A DNA stretch of 64,000 nt from Chloroflexota bacterium (GTDB taxonomy: Bacteria; Chloroflexota; Dormibacteria; Dormibacterales; Dormibacteraceae), in the NCBI GenBank assembly GCA_005882135.1, contig VBDR01000036.1, positions 1 to 64,000 of the forward strand, read 5' to 3'. Below the pieces are notes generated by a model. The model searched no databases. It saw only the letters and a program-made list of their open reading frames with translations, and was not told the DNA's origin. Both the position numbers and the translations under genes were made by a program. Positions 1 through 7,098 of this stretch are shown here, piece by piece (the first letter of the stretch is position 1; the number at the start of each line of letters is the position of its first letter).

Positions 1-638
1 TGGAACGCTATCCGATCAAGCCCTTCGCGCCTGACGAGGCACGCCGGTTGCTTCAAGCCATCAAAGGCGACCGTCTTGAGGCTCTCTATTCAGTCGCGTT
101 GACGATGGGACTCCGGCAAGGCGAGGCCCTCGGGCTCACTTGGCTCGACATCGACCTCGAGATGGGCTACATGCGCATCAGCAAACAGCTGCAGCGGATC
201 CACGGAACGCCTCAACTCGTTGAGCCCAAGACAGAACGAAGTCGCCGAACGCTCGCGATGCCGCCCATGATCGCCGACGACTTAAGACGGCACCATGAAC
301 GCCAGGAACGGGAGCGAGCTGTAGCAGGGCGGCACTGGGTGGAGGCGGGGCTCGTCTTCACGACACCAGTCGGCACGCCGCTGGATGGGACGGCAGTGAC
401 GAAAGGCTTCCATGCACTGCTCGAGTGGGCAGGCCTCCCACAGCGGCGGTTCCACGACCTCCGCCACTCGTGCGCAACGCTGCTGCTCGTCCAGGGCGTC
501 TCACCTCGTGTGGTGATGGACCTCCTCGGCCACTCGCAGATCGGACTGACGATGAACACCTACAGCCATGTGATCCCCGATCTGCGACGCGATGCAGCTC
601 AACGGATGCAAGACCTGCTGCACGAGCCCGAGCGCTAG
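1..638 (+). CDS. Site-specific tyrosine recombinase (integrase), C-terminal part
   Basis: The reading frame is open through the window edge, so the N-terminal arm-binding and SAM-like core domains lie to the left. What remains is a full tyrosine-recombinase catalytic domain: first Arg in GLRQGEAL (codon at 114), a candidate beta-hairpin Lys in EPKTERSRR, the HDLRH box (His at 453, Arg at 462), the LLGHSQ His at 531 and the nucleophile Tyr in NTYSH at 561. All residues needed for cutting and rejoining are present, so the domain looks active. Its 3' end is about 100 bp from the 3' end of a convergent tRNA-Asn gene, the usual layout of an integrative element inserted at a tRNA. Whether this is a phage, ICE or island integrase cannot be told from here. 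Confidence 0.93.
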   Translation, partial: ERYPIKPFAPDEARRLLQAIKGDRLEALYSVALTMGLRQGEALGLTWLDIDLEMGYMRISKQLQRIHGTPQLVEPKTERSRRTLAMPPMIADDLRRHHERQERERAVAGRHWVEAGLVFTTPVGTPLDGTAVTKGFHALLEWAGLPQRRFHDLRHSCATLLLVQGVSPRVVMDLLGHSQIGLTMNTYSHVIPDLRRDAAQRMQDLLHEPER

Positions 639-650
639 TCAGCTCCCCGG

Positions 651-685
651 CTTACCGCAGTTAATTGCGGTAAGTTTGCGGTAAG
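651..685. repeat. Perfect 9-bp inverted repeat plus a third direct copy downstream of the integrase
   Basis: CTTACCGCA (651-659) and TGCGGTAAG (666-674) form a perfect 9-bp hairpin with a 6-nt loop, and TGCGGTAAG occurs again at 677-685. The hairpin lies 12 bp after the integrase stop. It has no T-run, so three copies of one 9-mer fit integrase or excisionase arm-type binding sites at an att junction at least as well as a terminator. That reading is inference. Confidence 0.6.
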
Positions 686-741
686 GTCGCCGACGGAGCG
701 CGCTCGCGCTGGCACCAAAGCCCATTTTCGTATTCGAAATT

Positions 742-817
742 TGGCTCCGGGACGGGGATTCGAACCCCGAACCTTGCGGTTAACAGCCGCCTGCTCTACC
801 GGTTGAGCTATCCCGGA
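742..817 (-). tRNA. tRNA-Asn (anticodon GTT)
   Basis: The reverse strand folds as a complete tRNA: 7-bp acceptor TCCGGGA/TCCCGGA, D-stem GCTC/GAGC, anticodon loop CTGTTAA with anticodon GTT, T-stem CGGGG/CCCCG around TTCGAAT, discriminator G and an encoded CCA. The outermost anticodon-stem pair is a G-A mismatch. Its 3' end faces the integrase gene, so it is the likely attachment site of the element to the left. Confidence 0.95.
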
Positions 818-866
818 TCGACCTTCGAATCTTAGGTGGTGCCTACGCCGGGCCGCCCTACCGAAC

Positions 867-1370
867 CTACTTCTTCTCCCGCTTCGGCTCGTAGCGCACC
901 ACCAGCACGCCCTCGTCTCCCACCGATCTTGAGTCCAGCAGCCGGAACGGCCACGCGTGCGGACTGTCGCTGAACAAACGCAACCCCAAACCCAACACGA
1001 CCGGGAACACCATCAGTCGCATCTCGTCGACCAGGTCATTTTCGATCAGCAAGTGAACGAGCTTGGTCGTGTTGTTCCACTCCGGATTCTTGAGCGTGTT
1101 CGACACCACGTATTTGCGCATTCCGTTCATCTTGTCGGCGAAGCCTGCCTCGTCCTGCCGCGACGGCCAAGCGGCCGCGAAACCCTCATAAGTCTTGCGT
1201 CCCAACAGCAGGGCATCGGCCGACATCAGCTCCTCGTGCTTGAAACGATCCCCCTCATCTCCGCGGTTGAACTGGAACACCCACCCGCCGCGCGCCCAAC
1301 CTTCAGAGCCGCCCGGATCCTCCATCACGCCATCCACCGAGACGAATTCCGAGACCACCAGCTTCGCCAT
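867..1370 (-). CDS. Dihydrofolate reductase family protein (RibD C-terminal-like)
   Basis: The 167-residue protein opens MAKLVVSEFVSVDGVMEDPGG, the N-terminal strand and substrate loop of the DHFR/RibD-C fold. It continues with LLGRKTYEGFAAAWPS and a KYVVSNTL segment, both typical of YwjB/YyaP-like reductases, and ends in a strand carrying LLDSRSVGDEGVLVVRYEP. Members are NADPH-dependent reductases of mostly unknown substrate; this one lacks the RibD deaminase domain. I chose the internal ATG because the upstream in-frame extension to 1499 is Arg/Pro-rich and unlike the family. Confidence 0.85.
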   Translation of the reverse strand: MAKLVVSEFVSVDGVMEDPGGSEGWARGGWVFQFNRGDEGDRFKHEELMSADALLLGRKTYEGFAAAWPSRQDEAGFADKMNGMRKYVVSNTLKNPEWNNTTKLVHLLIENDLVDEMRLMVFPVVLGLGLRLFSDSPHAWPFRLLDSRSVGDEGVLVVRYEPKREKK

Positions 1371-1425
1371 TTCCGTCCAAGGTAACCGAGTCAGGCATGG
1401 CGAGCACGTGCGGGTTACATGTCCC

Positions 1426-1692
1426 TCCCGTGGTGATCGGGCGCGCCGAAATCGGGCTACAGGGTGTTCGAGCCGTTTCGCGGGGCAAGGCTTCGCCAAA
1501 AAAGCCGCCGGCGCGCTCGTGCGCTGGGCATTCGAGCAAGGAGAGCCAGAGGTCTATGCCAGCGCCTCGCCAGGCAACGCACCCTCGCTGGCGGTCGTCC
1601 GCGCACTCGGCTTCACGTAGGTCGCGATGCGGGACGACGAGGTCGACGGCTTCGAGCTCGTGTTTGCAATCCAGGCCGCTGAAGCGATCTAA
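1426..1692 (+). pseudogene. Degraded GNAT acetyltransferase fragment
   Basis: Piecing together three frames recovers the C-terminal half of a RimJ/RimL-type GNAT: VVIGRAEIG in one frame, YRVFEPFRG in the next (extra base near 1461), then GQGFAKKAAGALVRWAFEQG and NAPSLAVVRALGFT in a third (extra base near 1484). An in-frame TAG at 1618-1620 precedes a tail reading MRDDEVDGFELVF and a final TAA at 1690. The acetyl-CoA-binding RGQGFA motif and the N-A-S-R/L-A-V helix are recognisable. Two frameshifts and one nonsense codon make function very unlikely. No 5' half is evident between here and the reductase gene. Confidence 0.75.
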
Positions 1693-2632
1693 GCGACCTC
1701 GCCAGGAAGACGGAGTGGGCGCTCTCGATTTCGCTGGCGACCGCGATCGCGGTTTCCACGAACGCCGCCGCCGCCGGCGGGCGATACCGGTCGCGATGCC
1801 AGACCACGACGAGCACCCGCGGCGGAACCGATTCCACAAGCTGGAGCAGGCGGACCTTTGGGTCGTTCTCGTCGACCGCCAGCAGCGGGGCCAGCGCAAA
1901 GCCAAGCCCAGCACCGACCATCGCCTGCACGGTCCCGTTGTCATTGGAACGGAAAACGACGCGCGGCCTTACGCCTTGCCCGAGCAGAAACTCCTCAGCG
2001 TGATCCTGATTCGTCCCGTGCTGATAACCGACCATCGGCAAGCCGGCCAGGTCGCCGGCGCTGGGCCGGCGGCGGGTCAGCGCCGAGCCCGCACCCGTCA
2101 CCAGCACATATGGATCCTGCATCAGCTCGCGGACCTCAAAGGGGCCATCCGGGATGGGCTGGATGGCAAAGCTGAGATCAAGCTCGCCTCGTTCGACCGC
2201 ATCGACGAGCTCCCTGTCATGCGCCGCTTCGGTCACCCGCACGTCCACCGCCGGCCAGCGCTCTTTGAACCGGCGCATGACCTCAGGCAGCACCTTATTG
2301 GCCACGCTCTGGTAGATGCCGATCCGCAAGCTGCCCGACTGCCCGGCGGCATAGGCGTGGAAGTCGGCCTCGGCCGCCCGCAACCGCGACTCGATGGCCT
2401 CGGCATGCCCGAGCAGAACGCGACCTGCTTCAGTCAGCTCGACCGTGCGCCTGCCCCTCGAACGCTCGATCAGGCGCTCGCCGACCAGGGCCTCGAGGGC
2501 GGTGATGTGGTCGCTGACCGTGGAAAGCGAGCTGTTCAGCTGTTCTGACGCGGCCCAGAAGGTGCCGGTGTCGGCAATGGCGCCAAGAGCCCGCAGGTGC
2601 TTGATCTCGACAGAGCGCCAATTGTCCGGCAT
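1613..2632 (-). CDS. LysR-family transcriptional regulator
   Basis: The N-terminal winged helix-turn-helix spans about residues 8-67 (IKHLRALGAIADTGTFWAAS, then SLSTVSDHITALEALVGERL and RRTVELTEAGRVLL). A LysR substrate-binding domain follows from about residue 95 (SLRIGIYQSVANKVLPEVM). At 339 residues it is longer than the usual 290-310. The last 30-odd residues are Arg-rich and are read antisense through the decayed GNAT gene, so the native stop was probably lost. No divergently transcribed metabolic gene adjoins it that would reveal a target; the nearest divergent ORF is a 38-residue membrane peptide. Confidence 0.9.
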   Translation of the reverse strand: MPDNWRSVEIKHLRALGAIADTGTFWAASEQLNSSLSTVSDHITALEALVGERLIERSRGRRTVELTEAGRVLLGHAEAIESRLRAAEADFHAYAAGQSGSLRIGIYQSVANKVLPEVMRRFKERWPAVDVRVTEAAHDRELVDAVERGELDLSFAIQPIPDGPFEVRELMQDPYVLVTGAGSALTRRRPSAGDLAGLPMVGYQHGTNQDHAEEFLLGQGVRPRVVFRSNDNGTVQAMVGAGLGFALAPLLAVDENDPKVRLLQLVESVPPRVLVVVWHRDRYRPPAAAAFVETAIAVASEIESAHSVFLARSLRSLQRPGLQTRARSRRPRRPASRPT

Positions 2633-2706
2633 TCCGAAATTTTATACGGAAGACTCAGGTTGCTCCGGAGATTAGGTTTGGGAAGACTAAAGGCGTGGAG
2701 ATTCTG

Positions 2707-2823
2707 ATGGCCGTGCTGGTGCTCCTCCTGCTGGCCCTGTGCGCCGGCCAATGGGGCGCCGACTCGCGCGCGCAAGACGTCGACCGGGCAACTCCCTGGT
2801 GGCCTGCCACGCCGCGGGAGTGA
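2707..2823 (+). CDS. Small single-span membrane peptide (38 aa)
   Basis: ATG at 2707 is preceded at good spacing by GTGGAG. The product begins with a hydrophobic helix (VLVLLLLALCAG, residues 4-15), then a polar tail with QWGADSRAQD and a Trp-Trp pair near the end. An in-frame GTG at 2695 would add MEIL. The helix followed by a WGxDSR-type motif resembles small uncharacterised membrane peptides that I associate with high-GC soil bacteria; that likeness is from memory. It is divergent from the LysR gene. No function is assigned. Confidence 0.55.
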   Translation: MAVLVLLLLALCAGQWGADSRAQDVDRATPWWPATPRE

Positions 2824-2883
2824 TCCCCTAGCCCAAAAGCCCACCATTGGCAGGTGCCGGGCCACTCCCACGTTAGGCACCAG

Positions 2884-4215
2884 GTGAGAACCGCGCGAGG
2901 CCTCAGCCGGCTGGCGGCGGCGGCAGCTTTGCTTCTCGCCGCGGCGTGCACAAGCTCCAACGCCACCTCGCAGGGCCCCACGATCGATTTCTGGTACTTG
3001 CCCAACGGAATCCACCCCGAGCAGTACATGCAGGATGCCGTCAAGGCTTTCAACGTTGGCCATCCCAACATCAGAATCAACGCCACAAAGCTGTCGCGCG
3101 CCGACGCCTACAGCAAGCTTGGGGCCGCGCTGCCGGGTGGGGCTGGCCCAGACGTGGCGCAGGTCGACACAACTTGGGTCGGAGCCCTCGCGAAGGCCGG
3201 CGGCCTGCACGAATTCACGCCCGACGAGGTCCGCGCCATCGGCGTCGCCGGAGCCTTCGCACCGGCGATATGGGAGTCGTCGGGTAAGTACAAGACCAGC
3301 CAGACGACCGCCATCCCCTGGTTTGTCGACACCCGCGCCGTCTTTTACCGCACCGACGTCCTCAAGAGCCTCGGTATCGAACCCGCCAACGCCTTCGGCA
3401 GCTGGGAAGACTTCGACCACACGCTGGACGCGATCCAAAGGTCCGGCAAGATCGCGGCCCTTGGCGTCGCCGGCAAGAACGCCACGAACCCAGCCGCCGA
3501 CTTTGCGCCCTGGGTGTGGGAGGCCGGCGGATCTCTTCTGAGCGAGGACGGCGCCACGCCGGAGGTCAGTGAGGCCAGGTCGGTCAACGGCTTCGATGAG
3601 TATCAGCGACTTGGCGGCAAGTACGTCCCTCCGGCGGTGCTCCAGAAGAACAGCGCCGACGTCGAGGCCATGTTCGCCGCGGGGAAGTTTGCGGTCACCA
3701 TCAGCGGACCATCGCTGGCGCAGCAGCTCCAGCAACCCAAAACACAGGGCGGATTCGGTGACGATGTCGCGGCCAGGTCAGGCTTCGCCACGACACCGCT
3801 GCCAGGCGGGCCGGCCGGTCGCCTGGCTTACGTCGGCGGCAGCAACCTGGTGATCCTGAAAAGCACCAGGCACGAGGACGCCGCCTACGCGTGGGTGCAG
3901 TTTCTCGCCGGTGTTGAAGGGCAAACCAACTATGTGTCGCGGATCGGCATGTACCCCGCCCTGCTCAGCGCCGCCGGCGCAAGCGTCTTCGCGGGCAACA
4001 AGTACCTCGCGGCCTTCAAGGTGCAGGTCAACACCGGCCGGCCATTCCCCACCGTGGCCGCATGGCCTTCGATCGAGAAGATCCTCGCCGCCGACCTCGG
4101 CACCGTATGGGACACGGTGATCGCCGACCACCAGCCGATGGCGAAGGATGCGCTGCAGACGGTGCTCGAAAAGGCGGCCACAGACATGCAGGCGGCGATC
4201 AACCAGGCCGCCTGA
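2884..4215 (+). CDS. Extracellular sugar-binding lipoprotein of an ABC importer (family 1)
   Basis: A lipoprotein signal peptide (MRTARGLSRLAAAAALLLAAAC) ends in the lipobox Cys. The mature domain has the MalE/UgpB-type fold: TIDFWYLPNG, a 'GPDVAQVDTTWV' segment, IPWFVDTRAVFYRTDVLKSLGI, and the AAYAWVQFLAG region near the end. It would capture an oligosaccharide or polyol outside the cell. GTG at 2884 gives a well-formed signal peptide; an in-frame GTG at 2854 only adds a charged leader. No permease or ATPase gene adjoins it, so it is an orphan here and must use membrane partners encoded elsewhere, or act as a sensor. Confidence 0.88.
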   Translation: MRTARGLSRLAAAAALLLAAACTSSNATSQGPTIDFWYLPNGIHPEQYMQDAVKAFNVGHPNIRINATKLSRADAYSKLGAALPGGAGPDVAQVDTTWVGALAKAGGLHEFTPDEVRAIGVAGAFAPAIWESSGKYKTSQTTAIPWFVDTRAVFYRTDVLKSLGIEPANAFGSWEDFDHTLDAIQRSGKIAALGVAGKNATNPAADFAPWVWEAGGSLLSEDGATPEVSEARSVNGFDEYQRLGGKYVPPAVLQKNSADVEAMFAAGKFAVTISGPSLAQQLQQPKTQGGFGDDVAARSGFATTPLPGGPAGRLAYVGGSNLVILKSTRHEDAAYAWVQFLAGVEGQTNYVSRIGMYPALLSAAGASVFAGNKYLAAFKVQVNTGRPFPTVAAWPSIEKILAADLGTVWDTVIADHQPMAKDALQTVLEKAATDMQAAINQAA

Positions 4216-4249
4216 CCACCCTGCCGCCCATGGTCACGCCCTCGAAGAC

Positions 4250-4278
4250 TTGACATGCGGGCCGGCGGTCAATAACTT
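4250..4278 (+). promoter_or_regulatory. Possible promoter of the secreted phosphatase-fold gene
   Basis: A perfect TTGACA (4250-4255) is followed after 17 bp by TAACTT (4273-4278), a partial -10. It lies in the 179-bp gap after the sugar-binding protein and about 115 bp before the next start. The rest of the gap holds a 7-bp inverted repeat, AACCCGC (4298-4304) and GCGGGTT (4317-4323), without a T-run. Confidence 0.35.
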
Positions 4279-4394
4279 CGATTGCTAAGCCGGACCCAAC
4301 CCGCGGATAACGGGCGGCGGGTTATGGTCGGGGCTGCGAGCCGGAGCGGGGATTCGCAGAATTGCAGTCGGCTTCAACGGCTAGGGGGTTGGGT

Positions 4395-6563
4395 ATGAGA
4401 CGGCTGATTCGGCTCGCAGTGGTGGCCGCCGTGGTGGCGATGCAAGGTTTCGTTCCCGGCACCGCGTCGGCGCAACCTGCGGCAATTGGCTCGGCGCAGA
4501 GCTGTCAGCTCGGCAACGGCATCAAACACGTGATCTACATCCAGTTCGACAACACGCATCTCACCCGGGACCGCGACGGCGTGCCGTCAGACCTCGAGCA
4601 GATGCCGAACCTGCTCAGCTTCATGACCAGCAACGGGACCCTGAGCGATAACGAGCACACGATCCTCATCTCCCACACCGCGGGCGGAATCCTGACCTCG
4701 CTGACCGGCCTCTACCCGGACCGCCAGGGCTTGACCGTCAGCAACTCCTACGGCTACTTCAAACCGGATGGGACGACCGCGTTTTCGAGTGCGTTCAAGT
4801 ACTGGACCGACAAGGTCGACGACGTGACCGCAACCGGCGCCAACGACCCGCGGCCCAACATGGTCACCACGGGCGGCCTGAACACTCCGGCGCCCTGGGT
4901 GCCCTACACGCGCGCGGGATGTGACTACGGCGCGGTGTCGACGGCGAACGTCGTGCTCGAGAACACCAAGACCACGCCGGCCGGGGACATGACCAAGGTC
5001 TTCGGAGCCCATTCACAAGAGTGGGAGGAAGCGTTGGCGACTCCAGCCCTGGCCCAAACTGATTTCGTCGGTATCGCCATCCACTGCGCCCAGGGCGGCG
5101 GCATCTGCAACACGAGCACCAAGTTGCGACCGGACCTGCTCCCTGATGAGCCCGGTGGCTACAACGGATTCAACGGCCTCTTCGGCGCCAAATACGTCAA
5201 CCCCACGATCACCGGCGGGCAGCACGTCGTGAAGGACACCGAAAACCACAACATCACCGACCCGAGCGGCAATCCCGGCTTCCCCGGGTTCGACGGGATG
5301 TTCGCCAAGGTTTCACTTGGCTACGTCGCGCAGATGCAGGAAGCGGGAGTTCCCATCACGACCGCGTACATCTCCGATGCGCACGACAATCACAGCTTGT
5401 TCCGCGCGTCAGGCCCAGGCGAGGCCGACTACGTAGCCCAGCTTCACGCCTACGACCAGGCCTTCGGCGCGTTCTTCACCCGTCTGGCGGCGGACGGCAT
5501 CAACAAGTCGAACAGCCTCTTCGTATTCACCTCGGACGAGAACGACCACTTCGCGGGCGGACAGTCGACCGACGGAATCTGGAGTCACACCTACTGCAAT
5601 ATCAGCGCCGGCCAGACGTGCCCTGCGAATCAGATCGGTGAGGTGGAGCAGAACATCAAGGCCCTCGTGCCGGCGGCCGACCTGCCCGCTGCCTTCGACA
5701 TCCACTTCGACTCTGCGCCCACCGTCTACGTCGCCGGCAATCCTGCTCGCACCGATGCCAGCTTGCGGAAGTTCGAGCGTGGGCTCGCGGCGGCCCGGGC
5801 GGTCGACCCCTACGTGAGCTCGTCCGCCACACCGGTCATGCTGTGGATGGCCGATCCGGTCGGGCAGCAGGCTCTGCACATGACCAACGCCGACCCACAG
5901 CGCACGCCAAGCTTCACGTACTTCGCCAACCCCGACTACTTCCTCACCACCGGCGACAATCGCTGCATCGAGCGGCCGGCCACATTGAACGTGGCGACGT
6001 GCATCGACTATCACTTCGCATACAGCCACGGCGACGCCACCGAAGACATCGGACGCACGTGGCTTGGCTTCGTTGGACCCGGAGTCAAGAATCTCGGGCG
6101 GAGCGGCCAGACCTGGTCCGATCACGCCGACATTCGCCCCACCATCCTCGCGCTCCTCGGGCTGAAGGACAGCTACGAGCCCGACGGCGCGGTGCTGGCC
6201 GACTTCCTCCAGACCTCTGCCGTTTCTCGCGACCTGCGCCAGCATCACGAGTCGCTGGTGCGACTGCGCGGGGTGTACAAGCAGATCGCGGCGCCGTTTG
6301 GACCGTTCGCGCACGACAGCCTGGTTGCATCGTCGCACGCGCTCGGCAGCGGCAGTACCGGCGATGACGGGCACTACGCAGCCGTGGAAAGCAGCCTTGC
6401 TTCGCTGACCTCTCAGCGAGACGCGCTGGAAGCCGGCATGAGGACGGCGCTCACCAACGCCGCCTTCGGCGGGGGTCCGACCACCGAGCAGGACCTGAAA
6501 CGGATGATCGCCCAGGGCCAGCAGCTGCTGAGCGAGGCCTCGGCCCTCGCGGCCAGCTCATAG
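4395..6563 (+). CDS. Secreted alkaline-phosphatase-superfamily protein
   Basis: 722 residues. A signal peptide (MRRLIRLAVVAAVVAMQGF, cleavage after TASA) leads into an alkaline phosphatase/sulfatase fold. A metal-binding IYIQFDNTH strand and an ISHTAGG segment supply the likely nucleophile Thr/Ser. Later come ISDAHDNHS, FVFTSDENDHFAGG and YSHGDATEDIGRTW, with a final SDHADIRPTILALLGL, the typical Asp/His ligand order. It probably hydrolyses a phosphate or sulfate ester outside the cell; substrate unknown. ATG at 4395 has GGGGG 9 bp upstream; an upstream TTG (4362) adds nothing signal-like. A helical C-terminal region (last ~90 residues) follows the catalytic fold. Confidence 0.82.
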   Translation: MRRLIRLAVVAAVVAMQGFVPGTASAQPAAIGSAQSCQLGNGIKHVIYIQFDNTHLTRDRDGVPSDLEQMPNLLSFMTSNGTLSDNEHTILISHTAGGILTSLTGLYPDRQGLTVSNSYGYFKPDGTTAFSSAFKYWTDKVDDVTATGANDPRPNMVTTGGLNTPAPWVPYTRAGCDYGAVSTANVVLENTKTTPAGDMTKVFGAHSQEWEEALATPALAQTDFVGIAIHCAQGGGICNTSTKLRPDLLPDEPGGYNGFNGLFGAKYVNPTITGGQHVVKDTENHNITDPSGNPGFPGFDGMFAKVSLGYVAQMQEAGVPITTAYISDAHDNHSLFRASGPGEADYVAQLHAYDQAFGAFFTRLAADGINKSNSLFVFTSDENDHFAGGQSTDGIWSHTYCNISAGQTCPANQIGEVEQNIKALVPAADLPAAFDIHFDSAPTVYVAGNPARTDASLRKFERGLAAARAVDPYVSSSATPVMLWMADPVGQQALHMTNADPQRTPSFTYFANPDYFLTTGDNRCIERPATLNVATCIDYHFAYSHGDATEDIGRTWLGFVGPGVKNLGRSGQTWSDHADIRPTILALLGLKDSYEPDGAVLADFLQTSAVSRDLRQHHESLVRLRGVYKQIAAPFGPFAHDSLVASSHALGSGSTGDDGHYAAVESSLASLTSQRDALEAGMRTALTNAAFGGGPTTEQDLKRMIAQGQQLLSEASALAASS

Positions 6564-6607
6564 GAAGTACGCGGGGCCGGCGACGGCCCCGCCTCACCTC
6601 TCCCGGG

Positions 6608-6629
6608 CAGGTACCTGAAAACAGGTACC
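6608..6629. promoter_or_regulatory. Paired CAGGTACC palindromic site
   Basis: CAGGTACCTG (6608-6617) is itself a palindrome, and CAGGTACC recurs at 6622-6629 after AAAA, making an 8-bp inverted repeat and a 14-bp direct repeat. It has no T-run. It lies about 115 bp before the small protein at 6743, so a dimeric regulator site is the likeliest reading, with a weak terminator of the preceding gene as the alternative. The rest of this 179-bp gap shows no other gene. Confidence 0.45.
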
Positions 6630-6742
6630 GGAAGGCGGCCGATTCAGGTGTTTCCCCCCTTATGAGCAATACGCCCTGATTCCTAGTCTCGACTCAACGG
6701 TTTGCGAGAGCAGCCGAAATCAAAACCACTGAGGAGATAGAC

Positions 6743-7003
6743 ATGGAAGCCAGGGCATCATTCGGCGGAGCGTCAGTTTCGAGAACGTTCGTCGCGGCGA
6801 TCCTCATCATCGTCGCCTTGGGTCTCGCGGCCATGGGTGGCTACGCGACCAAGGCACTCACTGGCGCAGCGGCCACATCCCAGGGCCAGGTTGTCGTCCA
6901 CGCGGCGCCGGGCACTGTCCTTCGCCAGGACAACCCGAAAGCGGCTGCGACTGCGCTCCCGGCCGACCGGCCGACGCGCGGCGGCCATGGCGAGCTTCCC
7001 TAA
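6743..7003 (+). CDS. Small membrane-anchored or secreted protein (86 aa), function unknown
   Basis: A near-ideal ribosome site (GAGGAGATAGAC) precedes ATG. The protein has a short basic/polar head, one hydrophobic helix (FVAAILIIVALGLAAMGGY, residues 16-34), then an extracellular tail rich in Ala, Pro and charged residues with a VLRQDNPKA segment. It looks like a type II anchored or cleaved exported peptide. Strong translation signals, a palindromic site upstream and a strong terminator downstream show a separate, probably abundant transcript. It immediately precedes a LuxR/NB-ARC regulator. I do not recognise a family with a known role. Confidence 0.7.
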   Translation: MEARASFGGASVSRTFVAAILIIVALGLAAMGGYATKALTGAAATSQGQVVVHAAPGTVLRQDNPKAAATALPADRPTRGGHGELP

Positions 7004-7034
7004 CACGGTCAACGCGACACTGCGTATCCCCTTG

Positions 7035-7066
7035 GAGAGAGGGATTCCCCAATCCCTCTCTCTTTT
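7035..7066 (+). terminator. Rho-independent terminator
   Basis: A perfect 12-bp stem, GAGAGAGGGATT (7035-7046) and AATCCCTCTCTC (7051-7062), with a CCCC loop is followed by TTTTGTGTT. It closes the transcript of the small exported protein 32 bp before the regulator gene starts, so that regulator has its own promoter or depends on read-through. Confidence 0.92.
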
Positions 7067-7098
7067 GTGTTCGCCCGGCGGATCGTCAAAATACGGTG

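Noticed and set aside
1464..1682. Arg-rich 72-codon plus-strand ORF as a new basic protein
   Set aside because: It is one shifted frame of the decayed GNAT gene.
5409..6374. Open frame of 321 codons antisense to the secreted phosphatase-fold gene
   Set aside because: No start signals or domains; the plus-strand gene has catalytic motifs through the same interval.
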